From the NCBI GenBank assembly GCA_022842465.1, contig JALHPN010000052.1, positions 1 to 44,568 of the forward strand: 44,568 bases of DNA, written 5' to 3'. Made by a program: the position numbers and the translations under genes. The DNA is from Polyangiaceae bacterium. GTDB taxonomy: Bacteria > Myxococcota_A > Polyangia > Polyangiales > Polyangiaceae. The notes below the pieces were generated by a model. That model searched no databases, was not told the origin of the DNA, and was given only the letters and a program-made list of their open reading frames with translations. Positions 1-9,978 of this stretch are shown in pieces (the first letter of the stretch is position 1; each line of letters opens with the position of its first letter).

Positions 1-191
1 CTCTCCCCGCGCCGGCGACCGCGGAGTCGACGGCCGCGTCTGCGCCGGCGGCCACGGAGGCTCCCGGCACGGCGGCTCCCCGTCGCGTCCGGCCCGCCGT
101 CGCGCTCCCCCCGCGTGCTCCCCTGGCCACTACGAGCCGACGTCCGGCGCTCTCGAAGCGCAGCGAGCGAGAGGATGATCAGATCCAGTGA
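1..191 (+). CDS. C-terminal end of an Ala/Pro-rich protein (partial, 5' end outside window)
   Basis: A reading frame whose codons begin at base 3 is open from the window edge to a TGA at 189-191. It has the strong G/C preference at third codon positions expected of coding DNA here. It encodes about 62 residues rich in Ala, Pro, Thr and Arg with an acidic end (EREDDQIQ). No domain is visible. It overlaps the next gene's ATG (175) by 17 bases, which suggests translational coupling. In Polyangia a Ser/Thr kinase often precedes a TPR/PEGA gene, so a kinase tail is possible, but that is inference only. Confidence 0.45.
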   Translation, partial: LPAPATAESTAASAPAATEAPGTAAPRRVRPAVALPPRAPLATTSRRPALSKRSEREDDQIQ

Positions 192-1167
192 GAGGAGCGC
201 GGTCCGCGCGATCGCCTTCCTCGTCGCCATGACCTGCGCGATGGATGCGTCTGCCTCGGAGCCCAGCGCCGCAGACGTCGAGAGCGCGCGCGCGCTCTAC
301 GTCAGCGGGAGAGAGCTGCGCGACGCGGGTGACCTCGCCGGCTCACTCGACAAGTTCCGCGCTGCCTACGCGCTCGTGCCGACGCCGATCACCGCGCTCG
401 AGCTCGGCAAGGCGAACGCCCTCAGCGGCAAGCCGCTCGAGGCGCGCGAGGTGCTCCTCGCGGTCGAGCGGATGCCCAGAAAGCCCGACGAGTCGAAGAA
501 GGCGCAGGCGGCGCGCGTCGAGGCCGAGGCGCTGGCCGAGCAGCTCAAGACGGTCGTGCCTTCGCTCCAGATCGTGATCGAGGGCGCGCCGGCGATGCCG
601 GACGTCTACATCGACGGCGTCCGCGTGCCGCCGGAGGCGCTCAGCGTGCCACGGAAGGTCAATCCGGGGAGGCACCTCGTCAGCGTGCGCATCGCGAGCG
701 GAGAGCTCACGCAGGAGGTCGACGTGGAGCCCGGCGCCACGAAGCGCGTCGCCTTCGATCTCGCTCGCGAGCCCGTGTCCCCGTCCACGGTGGCGCCTCC
801 GAGCGACCCCGTTCGGCCCGTGGAGGCCGGCTCGTGGCACGAGGCGGCGACGACGGCCGGCGTGCTCGTCGGCATCGGAGGCGCGGTCGTCGGCGGCGTC
901 ACCGGATCGATCGCGCTCGCGAAGGCGTCGTCGCTCGACGAGCTCTGCGACGGGACGCGATGCCCGCCCGCCGCGCACGACGACCTGTCGCTCGTCCAGA
1001 CGATGGCGACGGTCTCGACGGTGGCCTTCGGCGTCGCGCTCGTCGGCGGGCTCGTCGCCGTCACGTCGTGGTGGACGGCCCCGAGGGGGAGCGCCGCCCT
1101 GCCGTCTCCACGAAGCACGATCGCGATCCACCCGGTCTTCGGCGGCGTCGTGGGGACGTTCCCGTGA
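175..1167 (+). CDS. TPR/PEGA-domain membrane protein
   Basis: 330 residues from the ATG at 175, chosen because GAGAGG lies just upstream and a signal-like segment follows; a GTG at 115 would add 20 Arg-rich residues. After a hydrophobic N-terminus come TPR-like helices (about residues 35-110: ALYVSGRELRDAGDLAGSLDKF), then a PEGA-like beta segment (about 125-180: VYIDGVRVP, PGRHLVSVRI). Two Gly/Ala-rich hydrophobic segments follow (about 225-245 and 270-295), separated by a loop with two Cys. This order is common in Polyangia beside Ser/Thr kinases. The role is probably envelope-associated protein interaction; substrate unknown. Its stop overlaps the next gene (GTGA). Confidence 0.75.
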   Translation: MIRSSERSAVRAIAFLVAMTCAMDASASEPSAADVESARALYVSGRELRDAGDLAGSLDKFRAAYALVPTPITALELGKANALSGKPLEAREVLLAVERMPRKPDESKKAQAARVEAEALAEQLKTVVPSLQIVIEGAPAMPDVYIDGVRVPPEALSVPRKVNPGRHLVSVRIASGELTQEVDVEPGATKRVAFDLAREPVSPSTVAPPSDPVRPVEAGSWHEAATTAGVLVGIGGAVVGGVTGSIALAKASSLDELCDGTRCPPAAHDDLSLVQTMATVSTVAFGVALVGGLVAVTSWWTAPRGSAALPSPRSTIAIHPVFGGVVGTFP

Positions 1168-1625
1168 GCGCTCGCCGAGGCCTCGCGCCGCTCCTGGCCG
1201 TGGCCGCCGCGGGGGCGACGTCGGCGTCGTGCGCGATCCTGCTCGGCGTCGATGATCTCGAGCCCGTGGACTGCGTCGGCGCGTGCGACGGAGAGCGAGA
1301 CGGCGCGTCGCCTTCGGCGGACGGGAGTCGCGAGACCGGCGTCTCCGACGCGCGCGTGGACATCACGTCGTGCGACGCCGGCGCCGTGACCCTGTCGGTG
1401 ACCGTGAGCGGCGTCCCTGGCAGCGTCGACGTCGATCCGGGCGGCGGCCGCGTCGTCAACGGGGAGCGCCTCGTCGTCTGTCTGCCCGTCGGCACGGACG
1501 TGCGGCTCGAGACCTCGAGCTCGGCGGCCGACTTCGCCGGCGCCGCCTGCGAGTCCGGAGACGGCCCCGATCGTTGCGACTTCACGCTCCGGGCGCCGAC
1601 GGTCGTCACGGTCACGCTCCGCTGA
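1164..1625 (+). CDS. Small Cys-rich lipoprotein
   Basis: 153 residues from a GTG at 1164 that overlaps the previous stop codon (GTGA). A lipoprotein signal is clear: basic MSARR, a hydrophobic core, then lipobox TSASC with Cys23 as the likely lipidated residue. The mature protein begins CAILLGVDDLEP, a style of start frequent in myxobacterial lipoproteins. The rest has paired Cys (CVGAC, SCDAG, CLPVG, ACES, RCDF) and a beta-rich ending (TVVTVTLR), suggesting a disulfide-bonded surface domain. Overlap with the TPR/PEGA gene implies co-expression. Function unknown. Confidence 0.7.
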   Translation: MSARRGLAPLLAVAAAGATSASCAILLGVDDLEPVDCVGACDGERDGASPSADGSRETGVSDARVDITSCDAGAVTLSVTVSGVPGSVDVDPGGGRVVNGERLVVCLPVGTDVRLETSSSAADFAGAACESGDGPDRCDFTLRAPTVVTVTLR

Positions 1626-1807
1626 CGGCCGAGCCGGCAGCTTTTCGCCGTCGCGCGTGGCGGACCTTCGCCCGCTCCGCCGCTCCGTCGGCGTCACGGG
1701 CGCGATATCCAGCGGTTCGGCGCCGTAGGAGCGCGGCACGCCGGTTGCGACGAGGGTGTTCGCTCGCTCGGCACCGTGCCGGCGAGGAAACCCCCAGGAG
1801 GTCTCCC

Positions 1808-3893
<2,086 letters not shown>

Positions 3894-3900
3894 GCGCGCC

Positions 3901-4710
3901 GTGCAGCGGCCCCTCACGGCGTACTGGCTCGGGCGCATCGACTACGATCGCGCGCATCGACTCCAGGAGGAGCTCGTCGCGGCGCGGATCGCGGGGCGGA
4001 TCGGTGACGTCGTCCTGCTCCTCGAGCACGACGCCGTCATCACGCTGGGGCGAGGGGCCAAGCTCGAGAACGTGCTCGCCGACGAGGCCGCGCGCGCCCG
4101 CCTCGGGGTGTCGCTCGAGGAGACGGGGAGGGGAGGGGACGTCACGTTCCACGGCCCGGGCCAGCTCGTCGCCTATCCCATCGTCGACCTCAAGCCGGAC
4201 CGGCAGGACGTCCGCAAGTACGTCCGAGACCTCGCCGAGGTGATGATCGGCCTGGCGAAGGACCACGGCGTCGCTGCCGGCGTCGTGCCCGGAAACCAGA
4301 AGCTCGTCGGGGTCTGGGTGGACGCGAACGCGCCCGCCACGTGGGACGAGGCTCGCTCGGTGGCGTCGGCGGACGCCGTCGCGGGGGCGGAAGACGTCGA
4401 GCTCCGGAAGCTCGGCGCGATCGGCGTCCGCCTCTCGCGTTGGGTCACGATGCACGGCTTCGCGCTCAACGCGTCGACGGACCTCTCCCTCTTCGGCCTC
4501 ATCGTGCCGTGTGGGATCCAGGAGCACGGCGTGACGTCGCTCGCGGCGCTCGGCGTGTTCCCCGTCCCCACCGTGGAGGCGCTCGCGCGGGCCTCGCTCG
4601 TGCATTTTGCACGCATCTTCGCGGCGGACGTGCGCATGGCGGAGGAGCGCGGCGCCGAGGCGATCGCCAGGCTCACGCGAGACGCGGCGCTGGCGTCGAG
4701 CGACGCGTGA
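3901..4710 (+). CDS. lipB: Octanoyl-[acyl-carrier-protein]:protein N-octanoyltransferase
   Basis: 269 residues from a GTG. LipB transfers octanoyl groups from acyl carrier protein to lipoyl domains, the first step of lipoate synthesis. Diagnostic motifs: LLEHDAVITLGR, GRGGDVTFHGPGQLVAYPI, KLGAIGVRLSRWVTMHGFALN, and IVPCGIQEHGVTSL. The catalytic pair is Cys204 and Lys170. Odd feature: about 30 extra acidic/Ala-rich residues (about 141-169) sit between the GVWV strand and the catalytic Lys segment, where most LipB proteins have only a few. Its TGA overlaps the next GTG, and guaB lies 7 bases upstream. Confidence 0.93.
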   Translation: MQRPLTAYWLGRIDYDRAHRLQEELVAARIAGRIGDVVLLLEHDAVITLGRGAKLENVLADEAARARLGVSLEETGRGGDVTFHGPGQLVAYPIVDLKPDRQDVRKYVRDLAEVMIGLAKDHGVAAGVVPGNQKLVGVWVDANAPATWDEARSVASADAVAGAEDVELRKLGAIGVRLSRWVTMHGFALNASTDLSLFGLIVPCGIQEHGVTSLAALGVFPVPTVEALARASLVHFARIFAADVRMAEERGAEAIARLTRDAALASSDA

Positions 4711-5993
4711 AGGCGCGCCTCCTCGATCAGGAGGGGCCCGCGCGTGCGCGCGCGATGCCCTACGTCGTCATCGTCACGCTCGCCGCCGTGCTCGGTGTCA
4801 TCGGCGCCGCGGTGGGCATGTGGTCGCCGTGGGCCGCGCTGCTGGCGCTCGCGTCGCCGCTCGTCGCGGGGCTCCTGCCGACGAGCGAGGCTCGCCGGCG
4901 TGAGGTCACGCTCGAGCCAGGGCCGGGGTACGTCGACGTTCGCGATGCGGGCTCGCGCTCGCAGCGCATCACCGCGAAGGCCGTCGAGGGCGCCTCGACG
5001 GCACGCACGCCCGAGAGCGTGCTCCTCACGTTGTCGCTCGCGCGGCGGTCGACGCCGCTCCTCCTCGAGGTCCGCACCGAAGCGGAGGCCGAGTCGCTCC
5101 GCGCGGCGCTCGGCGTCGGGCACGACGGGGCGGGGGCGATCGAGTGGCGGCCAGCGTGGAGCGCCGGCGCCTTGTCGAGCTTCGTCGGTCGGTTGATGCT
5201 CGCCGGGATCGGAGTCACCGCGCTCGTCGCTGCCGGCGACCCGACGTTCCTCCTCGTCAACGCCGTAGGGTTTCTCCAGCTCCTCGCGGCGGGCGTCGCG
5301 CTGACGCTCCGCGGGTTCTTCCCGCGCCTCGTCGGGGTCGGCGACCGGCCGGTGACGATGAGCGCGGAGGGGATCCGCGTGTGGAGGGACCGGAGCTGGC
5401 TCGTGCTCCCCTACGGCGCCGTCCGCGACGTCGTCATCGAGCCGCACCGCATCGTCTTCGCCACCCACGAGCGGATCGCGATCCCGCGTCGAGCGCGGGC
5501 GTGGGACGGCGACGGACTCGGCGACGACGCGGCGGAGGCGCTCAAGGTGCAGGTGCTCGCGGCCGCCGCGCGCGCGCGCGGGCACGGCCGCCGGAAGGAG
5601 GAGATCTCCAGCCGACTCGACGTGCTCAGGCGCGACGCGCGGCGCGAGCATCCTCGCGACTGGCTCGCCCGCCTCGACGCGCTCGCGGCTGTGCTCGCCG
5701 CGGGCGGTGGCTATCGAGCGCAGACGGTCGACCCGGCCGACCTCTGGGCCGTGGTCGAGGACCCCGACGCCGACGGCGAGCTCCGGGCGGGCGCCGCGCG
5801 CGTGCTCCGCGCCTCGGGGCTCCCCGAGGCGCGCGTGCGGATCGACGCCGCGGTCGCCGCCACGCGCGACGAGCTCACGACCGAGCGCATGCGCATCGCC
5901 GTCGAGGGCGACGTCGACGATGCGGGAGCGGAGCTGCTCGAGCTCGAGGCGCGTCAGGTGAGCCGAGCCGCGCGGCCCGTCTCTCGCGGCTAG
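4707..5993 (+). CDS. Multi-pass membrane protein of unknown function
   Basis: 428 residues from a GTG at 4707 overlapping the lipB stop; an ATG at 4755 is an alternative start. Two adjacent hydrophobic segments (about residues 18-60) and two more (about 155-210) predict four transmembrane helices. Between them lies a soluble segment of about 95 residues. After the second pair comes a PH-like beta segment (MSAEGIRVWRDRSWLVLPYGAVRDVVIEPHRIVF in style), then a helical C-terminus with HEAT-like pairs (EDPDADGELRAGAARVL). I do not recognise the family. It is the last gene of the guaB-lipB run. Confidence 0.7.
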   Translation: MKARLLDQEGPARARAMPYVVIVTLAAVLGVIGAAVGMWSPWAALLALASPLVAGLLPTSEARRREVTLEPGPGYVDVRDAGSRSQRITAKAVEGASTARTPESVLLTLSLARRSTPLLLEVRTEAEAESLRAALGVGHDGAGAIEWRPAWSAGALSSFVGRLMLAGIGVTALVAAGDPTFLLVNAVGFLQLLAAGVALTLRGFFPRLVGVGDRPVTMSAEGIRVWRDRSWLVLPYGAVRDVVIEPHRIVFATHERIAIPRRARAWDGDGLGDDAAEALKVQVLAAAARARGHGRRKEEISSRLDVLRRDARREHPRDWLARLDALAAVLAAGGGYRAQTVDPADLWAVVEDPDADGELRAGAARVLRASGLPEARVRIDAAVAATRDELTTERMRIAVEGDVDDAGAELLELEARQVSRAARPVSRG

Positions 5994-6103
5994 CCGCGCG
6001 CGGTCGGCCGGGCGCGTCACCACGCGTGCGACGCGAGCCTGCGAAGCCCTGTCGCATACGTTCGGTCGAGCGCTGCGCGCGTCACGCGAGTAGGGTTTTC
6101 GAG

Positions 6104-8623
6104 ATGAGCAGCCACCTCGACGCCAGCGCGACGCGTCGTCGGGGCGACGATCCCGTCCCGCTCCTCCTCGTCGACGACAAGCCGGAGAACCTCGTCGCGC
6201 TGGAGGCGCTCCTCCTCCCTCTCGGATACCGCCTCGTGTCGGCTCTCTCGGGTCACGAGGCGCTCGCCGCGGCGGAGGAGACCGACTTCGCGCTCGTCCT
6301 CCTCGACGTGCGCATGCCGGGCCTCGACGGCTTCGAGACCGCCGGTGCGATGCGGAAGCGTCCGCGCTCGCGGCATACGCCGATCATCTTCGTCACCGCG
6401 AACGACCCTACGGACGCGGTCGTTCACGCGTACGCGCACGGCGCCGTCGACTTCCTCCCGAAGCCCCTCGACCCGGACGTCCTCCGGGCGAAGGTCGCGG
6501 TCTTCGCCGAGCTCCACGAGCGGAACCGGCAGCGCGAGCTCGACGCGGCCGTCGCGCTGTCGGAGCACGCGCGCCGCGTGGTGTCGGCGACGCTCTCGAC
6601 GACGCTCGCGAGCGTCGGCGACGGGATCATCGTGACGGACGCGAAGGGCCTCGTCTCGCAGATGAACGGCGTCGCCGAGACCGTGACGGGCTGGTCGTCC
6701 TCAGAGGCCAAGGGCCGTCCGTTCGACGACGTGCTCTCTGCCCTCCAAGGGGACGATCGACAGCCGCTCGAGAGTCCGGTCACGCGGGCGGTCCGGGACG
6801 GACCGAGCGGCGCATCGCCTTCGCGCGCGCTCCTCCTCCGGCGCGACGGGACCGAGGTCCCCGTCGAGCTCGGCGCCGCGCCGGTCTTCGCCGGCCCAGG
6901 CGATCTCGCGGGGATCGTGGTCGTGATCCATCGAGGCGCCGCCAGCGTCCATCTCGACGCGCTCGAGCGGGCCGAGGGCGCGAACCGCATGAAGGACGAG
7001 TTCCTCGCGACGGCGTCGCACGAGCTGCGCACGCCGCTCAACTCGATCCTCGGATGGGCGCAGATGTTGAGGTCCGGACAGCTCGATCCGAGCGGCTTCT
7101 TCCGAGCCGCGGAGATCATCGAGCGGAACGCGCGGGCGCAGGTCCAGCTCATCGAGGACATCCTCGACGGCTCGCGGATGATCACGGGGAAGCTCCACCT
7201 CGAGATCCGGACCGTGGACATGGCCGCGGTGGTGCAGATGGCGCTCGAGGCGGTGCGACCGGCGGCAGACGCGAAGCAGATCGAGCTGGTCGTCGGTCTC
7301 GATGCCGACGCCTCGCACCTCGTCGGCGATCCCGATCGTCTCCAGCAGGTTCTCTGGAACCTTGCGAACAACGCGATCAAGTTCACGCCGAAGGGGGGCC
7401 GGGTGGAGGTCCGCCTCGAGCGCTCCGGTACGAGCATCCACCTCGTCGTGAAGGACTCCGGCCAGGGGATCCCGCCGGAGTTCCTCCCCCATGTCTTCGA
7501 GCGCTTCCGTCAGGCGCAGGGGACGACGACGCGCCGACACGGCGGGCTCGGCCTCGGCCTCGCGCTCGTGAGTCACATCGTGGAGGCGCACGGCGGCACC
7601 GTCCACGCTGCGAGCGAGGGCACGGGCCGCGGCGCGACGTTCACGGCGTCGTTCCCGGTCCCTGCCGTCCACGTCCAGGCGCCCGAGGCGACCCCCGCCC
7701 ACGTGACGCCCGCGGACCGCCCCCCGTCCGCGACGGCCATAGGCCTCGTCGGGGTCCGCATCCTCGTCGTCGACGACGAGGCGGACGCGCGCGAGCTCGT
7801 CGCGACGGTCCTCCGCGGGCAGGGCGCCGAGGTCGTCACGGCAGCGAACGCGCGCGAGGCGTTCGAGCTCCTCGTCGCCGATCCCCCGACCTTGCTCATC
7901 AGCGACATCGGGATGCCGGAGACGGACGGGTACGAGCTCGTGCGGCGACTCCGGACGCAGGCCGGGAAGGTGGGCGCCTCGCTCCCCGCGATCGCGCTCA
8001 CCGCGTACTCGCGGGAGAAGGACAGGAGGCGCGCGCTCGAGGCAGGTTTCCAGACCCACCTCGCGAAGCCGGTGGAGCCGCCCGATCTCCTGAAGGTCGT
8101 CACGAGCCTCCTGGACTACATCGATCGGCAGCCCTCCGCGGACACGCGCGACCTCGCGCTCCAGCGCGCCGACACGTTCCTGAAGTTCGAGAGGCTCCTC
8201 GAAGCGCAGGGCGTCCATGCGGCGCTCCGCTTCTTGAACAGTCGGACACCCCACCGCTTCACCGCGATCTACCGCTTCGATCCGCCGATGCTGCGCAACG
8301 TGCACCTCGTCGACTCCTACGCTCCCGACGAGCGGGTCGGGTCGGACTCGCCCTTGGCGGAGACCTACTGCTCGATCGTCGGCGACACGCAGCAGACGTT
8401 CACGACCGACGACGCCCCGCACGACGAGCGCCTCGTCGGTCACCCCGCGCAGGGCACCGTACGCTCCTATTGCGGCGTGCTCCTGACGGACGCGAGCGGA
8501 GCGCCGTACGGCACGCTCTGCCACTTCGACCTCGTGCCCTGTGACGTGCCGGTCTCGGAGATGCCGCTCATGGAGGCGGCCGCCGCCGCGCTCATGGCGA
8601 CCCTCCGTCGCGCGAAGGGCTGA
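6104..8623 (+). CDS. Hybrid sensor histidine kinase (REC-PAS-HisKA-HATPase-REC-GAF)
   Basis: 839 residues. Domains in order: receiver 1 (about 18-140; VDDKPEN, phospho-acceptor Asp68 in LLDVRMPGLDGFE, Lys in FLPKPLDP); a PAS domain (about 165-290; VGDGIIVTDAKGLVSQMN); HisKA with His306 in ASHELRTPLNS; HATPase (about 415-525; NLANNAIKFTP, DSGQGIPPEF, GGLGLGLALV); receiver 2 (about 550-670; Asp601 in LLISDIGMPETDGYE); and a C-terminal GAF-like domain (about 685-835; ETYCSIV, YCGVLLTDASGAPYGTLCHFD). No membrane segment, so a cytoplasmic sensor. TAGGGT ends 7 bases before the ATG. No response-regulator gene is adjacent. Confidence 0.93.
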   Translation: MSSHLDASATRRRGDDPVPLLLVDDKPENLVALEALLLPLGYRLVSALSGHEALAAAEETDFALVLLDVRMPGLDGFETAGAMRKRPRSRHTPIIFVTANDPTDAVVHAYAHGAVDFLPKPLDPDVLRAKVAVFAELHERNRQRELDAAVALSEHARRVVSATLSTTLASVGDGIIVTDAKGLVSQMNGVAETVTGWSSSEAKGRPFDDVLSALQGDDRQPLESPVTRAVRDGPSGASPSRALLLRRDGTEVPVELGAAPVFAGPGDLAGIVVVIHRGAASVHLDALERAEGANRMKDEFLATASHELRTPLNSILGWAQMLRSGQLDPSGFFRAAEIIERNARAQVQLIEDILDGSRMITGKLHLEIRTVDMAAVVQMALEAVRPAADAKQIELVVGLDADASHLVGDPDRLQQVLWNLANNAIKFTPKGGRVEVRLERSGTSIHLVVKDSGQGIPPEFLPHVFERFRQAQGTTTRRHGGLGLGLALVSHIVEAHGGTVHAASEGTGRGATFTASFPVPAVHVQAPEATPAHVTPADRPPSATAIGLVGVRILVVDDEADARELVATVLRGQGAEVVTAANAREAFELLVADPPTLLISDIGMPETDGYELVRRLRTQAGKVGASLPAIALTAYSREKDRRRALEAGFQTHLAKPVEPPDLLKVVTSLLDYIDRQPSADTRDLALQRADTFLKFERLLEAQGVHAALRFLNSRTPHRFTAIYRFDPPMLRNVHLVDSYAPDERVGSDSPLAETYCSIVGDTQQTFTTDDAPHDERLVGHPAQGTVRSYCGVLLTDASGAPYGTLCHFDLVPCDVPVSEMPLMEAAAAALMATLRRAKG

Positions 8624-8627
8624 CAGG

Positions 8628-9077
8628 TCACCCAGGGGCGCGTCGGCGTACGAAGCGGACGACGAGCCACGTCAGGCCGCCGCCGACGAGGGCGCTCGAG
8701 GGCGCCACGATCAGCGTGCCCACGAGCAGCTCGCCCAGCCTGGTCGGGACGTCACGGAGCGTCATCGCGCGGATCTCTTCCATCGTCACGTCCTGCCATG
8801 CCCCGTGGAGGACACGCGCGCCGAGCTGGATCTCGGCGAAGGTGAGGAGCGGCGCGAGGAAGGGGAGGGAAACGTTCGAGGCGAGCCACGCCACGGACGC
8901 GTCCAGCCGGAGCGGCAGACAGACCGCCAGGAGGATCGCCCAGTGGAGGCCCCACAAGGGGGTGACGCCGATCGCGAGCCCGACCGCGACGCTCCACGCC
9001 GCCCGTGACGGCGTGAGCTCGCCGCCGCGGAGCCGTCTCCACGCCCTCCGAGCGCGCTCGCGTCGGCGCTCGTTCAG
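8628..9077 (-). CDS. DUF2062 membrane protein
   Basis: About 149 residues; the stop is certain (8628-8630). The sequence has DUF2062 character: a basic N-terminus, then AVGLAIGVTPLWGLHWAILL, a helix with LRLDASVAWLASNVS and PFLAPLLTFAEIQLG, and a last hydrophobic segment (ELLVGTLIVAPSSALVGGGLTWLVV) before RRRAPG. No ATG, GTG or TTG lies upstream of the conserved core in this frame. A CTG at 9077, overlapping the TPR gene's stop (CTGA), is the best start I can see. DUF2062 proteins are small polytopic proteins, sometimes associated with lipid or glycan enzymes. Confidence 0.68.
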   Translation of the reverse strand: MNERRRERARRAWRRLRGGELTPSRAAWSVAVGLAIGVTPLWGLHWAILLAVCLPLRLDASVAWLASNVSLPFLAPLLTFAEIQLGARVLHGAWQDVTMEEIRAMTLRDVPTRLGELLVGTLIVAPSSALVGGGLTWLVVRFVRRRAPG

Positions 9078-9805
9078 AGGTTCGTCGGCGGGATCGTCCC
9101 GCCGCGCGTGCGCTCGAGCATCCGGAGGTACATCTTCGCCTGCGAGTTGTCGGGCTCGAGCGCGATGACCTGCTTCCAGTTCTCCTCGGCCGCCTGCGCC
9201 TCGCCGAGGGCGAGGAGCGTCACGCCGAGCTGCAGGCGGGCGGGCACGTAGCCGGGCTTCGCCTGGAGCGCCGCCTCGTAGTGGAGCCGCGCGCCGGCGA
9301 GGTCGTTCACCTCGCGGAGGAGCGTCCCGAGCTTCGTCTGGAGATCGGCGAAGTGGGGGCAGAGCGCGGTCGCCTTCTCGAGCTCCGTGATGGCTTCGCG
9401 TGGGAGGCCGGCGTCGTGGTACGCCTGCCCGACCTCCGCGTGCATGTTCGCGATCTTGCCGCGCGCGAACGGGTCGAGGCCGGCGGCCGTGCCGTGGGGT
9501 CCGACCTTGATGCGGCTGTAGACCTCGCGTGCCTTCTCGTATTTGCCGCGGTCGTTGTAGGTGACGGCGAGGTTCAGGGCCGCCTCCGTGTACGCAGGGT
9601 TCAGCTCGAGGGCGCGCTCGAAGTGACGCTCCGCCACGAGGAAATTCCCACGCGCGTGCGCGATCACGCCGAGCATGTCGTGGACGTCCGCGTAACGGTC
9701 CTCCTCTTCGAGGACCATGCGCAGCATCTGCTCCGCCTTGTCGAACTCTCGCTTGTGATAGTGCTCGCGACCGAGCACCAGGAGCTGCTTGACCCGCTCG
9801 TTCAT
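9074..9805 (-). CDS. TPR repeat protein
   Basis: 243 residues from the ATG at 9805 (MNERVKQLL); the frame extends 33 codons further upstream but without coding character. At least five tetratricopeptide repeats fill the protein, for example LGREHYHKREFDKAEQML, ADVHDMLGVIAHARGNFLVAE, AALNLAVTYNDRGKYEKARE, GQAYHDAGLPREAITELEKA and RLQLGVTLLALGEAQAAEE. There is no signal peptide or lipobox, so it is probably a cytoplasmic scaffold. It precedes and overlaps the DUF2062 gene. A TAGAGT element on its strand (9823-9828) lies 17 bases before the start. Function unknown. Confidence 0.85.
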   Translation of the reverse strand: MNERVKQLLVLGREHYHKREFDKAEQMLRMVLEEEDRYADVHDMLGVIAHARGNFLVAERHFERALELNPAYTEAALNLAVTYNDRGKYEKAREVYSRIKVGPHGTAAGLDPFARGKIANMHAEVGQAYHDAGLPREAITELEKATALCPHFADLQTKLGTLLREVNDLAGARLHYEAALQAKPGYVPARLQLGVTLLALGEAQAAEENWKQVIALEPDNSQAKMYLRMLERTRGGTIPPTNL

Positions 9806-9938
9806 GGGGTGACCAGGCAAGCACTCTAACCTGCTTTTCTGCCCAGGGTACGCGTGAAAGTGCTGCTCGCTGCCGCGCGGCACGCGCTCCTGGCGCGGAG
9901 CCAAGTTCCCGAGATGACGAGGGTTCGAGCTTCAAGCG

Positions 9939-9967
9939 TTGCGTGACCGGCGGGGTGAGGCTAAGGA
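9939..9967 (+). promoter_or_regulatory. Promoter-like element for the M23 peptidase gene
   Basis: TTGCGT (9939-9944), a 17-base spacer and TAAGGA (9962-9967), 11 bases before the ATG at 9979. The -10 position fits a very short leader. It lies in the divergent gap with the TPR gene, whose own strand has TAGAGT at 9823-9828. Confidence 0.35.
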
Positions 9968-9978
9968 CCCGCCCCGTC

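Noticed and set aside
4173..6023. A 616-residue antisense frame opposite lipB and the membrane protein
   Set aside because: Spans two sense genes and is Arg/Glu-rich throughout; no motif.
6701..8524. A 607-residue antisense frame opposite the hybrid kinase
   Set aside because: Composition is a shadow of the kinase; H-box, ATP-binding and receiver motifs are on the sense strand.
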